DNA from: an uncultured Prevotellaceae bacterium
GTDB taxonomy: Bacteria; Bacteroidota; Bacteroidia; Bacteroidales; Bacteroidaceae
DNA: 64,000 bases
Reading direction: 5' to 3'
Assembly (NCBI GenBank): GCA_902785945.1
Contig: CADAAR010000020.1
Coordinates: 17,438 to 81,437 of the forward strand
The first letter of the stretch is position 1, and each line of letters opens with the position of its first letter. Shown piece after piece: positions 63,892 to 64,000 of the stretch. The notes under the pieces were generated by a model. That model searched no databases. It had not been told where the DNA came from and was given only the letters and a program-made list of their open reading frames with translations. Both the position numbers and the translations under genes were made by a program.

Positions 63892-64000
63892 CACAGACGG
63901 AAACTTGGTTCATTTGCTTATTTCTCTTTAAATTGTTACTTGTCTTCAATGACCTCAAAAGCCTTGGGAAGATTGCTGTATGATTCTCCCTCCGTTCCAA

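Overview
The window reads as chromosome of an anaerobic Bacteroidales bacterium, most likely Prevotella or a close relative. The reasons are the many promoters of the Bacteroidetes type (TTTG, about 20 bases, TAnnTTTG), the type IX secretion translocon SprA, type III glutamine synthetase, a split two-subunit glycine decarboxylase, and an anaerobe's oxygen defence set (SOD, rubrerythrin, flavodiiron protein). No complete RNA gene and no CRISPR array was found.

Layout. 1-5.7 kb: end of a large surface protein, a TraX-like membrane protein between two 174-bp direct repeats that carry a tRNA-like 3' end, and a secreted subtilisin-type protease. 5.8-12.0 kb: lipoate ligase plus the whole glycine cleavage system (lplA-gcvT-gcvH-gcvPA-gcvPB-lpd). 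12.0-15.7 kb (minus): DUF486 protein, double-domain SGNH esterase, meso-DAP dehydrogenase, purN. 15.7-20.4 kb: a lipoprotein, then etfB-etfA, a 59-residue membrane protein and a frameshifted acyl-CoA dehydrogenase. 20.6-32.0 kb (minus): a carbohydrate-binding-type lipoprotein, sprA-ruvA, and an esterase gene split by an amber codon. 32.1-44.1 kb (minus): a nitrogen block, glnK-amtB-outer membrane protein, amt2, pyrG-purF-carA-carB(half)-asnB. 44.6-47.4 kb: a TfoX remnant, glycerate kinase, a non-coding stretch with a MITE-like inverted repeat, and a small regulator/membrane protein pair. 47.6-50.7 kb: sodB-rubrerythrin-AlkZ-like-fprA. 50.9-59.1 kb: gltB-gltD, two base-excision repair genes, an inositol-phosphatase family gene. 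59.4-63.7 kb: dapF-dapL-glnN. The right edge carries the 3' half of a tRNA-Arg(CCG), which looks like the attachment site of an integrated element lying beyond the window.

How the parts fit. Nearly all primary nitrogen metabolism is here: ammonium uptake (two Amt proteins and a PII protein), assimilation (GSIII and GOGAT), and most glutamine-consuming amidotransferases (PyrG, PurF, CarA, AsnB, GltB). Four of these transcription units (glnK, amt2, gltB, dapF-dapL-glnN) share a long upstream element placed exactly or almost exactly 36 bases before the -7 box. I regard this as the binding region of a common nitrogen activator and as the best candidate for an undescribed system here.

The second theme is a set of short dispersed repeats. 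A 41-bp (GTGAAGA)n element occurs five times within 6.5 kb, four of them as in-frame insertions in the essential genes carA and pyrG. A MKNER-type repeat is inserted in lplA, an ATTGTAAAT spacer joins gltB-gltD and carB-asnB, and there are two 21-bp tandem arrays. Several genes look damaged: carB lacks its C-terminal half, the acyl-CoA dehydrogenase is frameshifted, the sialate-esterase-like gene has an internal TAG, and tfoX is reduced to its first 30 or so codons.
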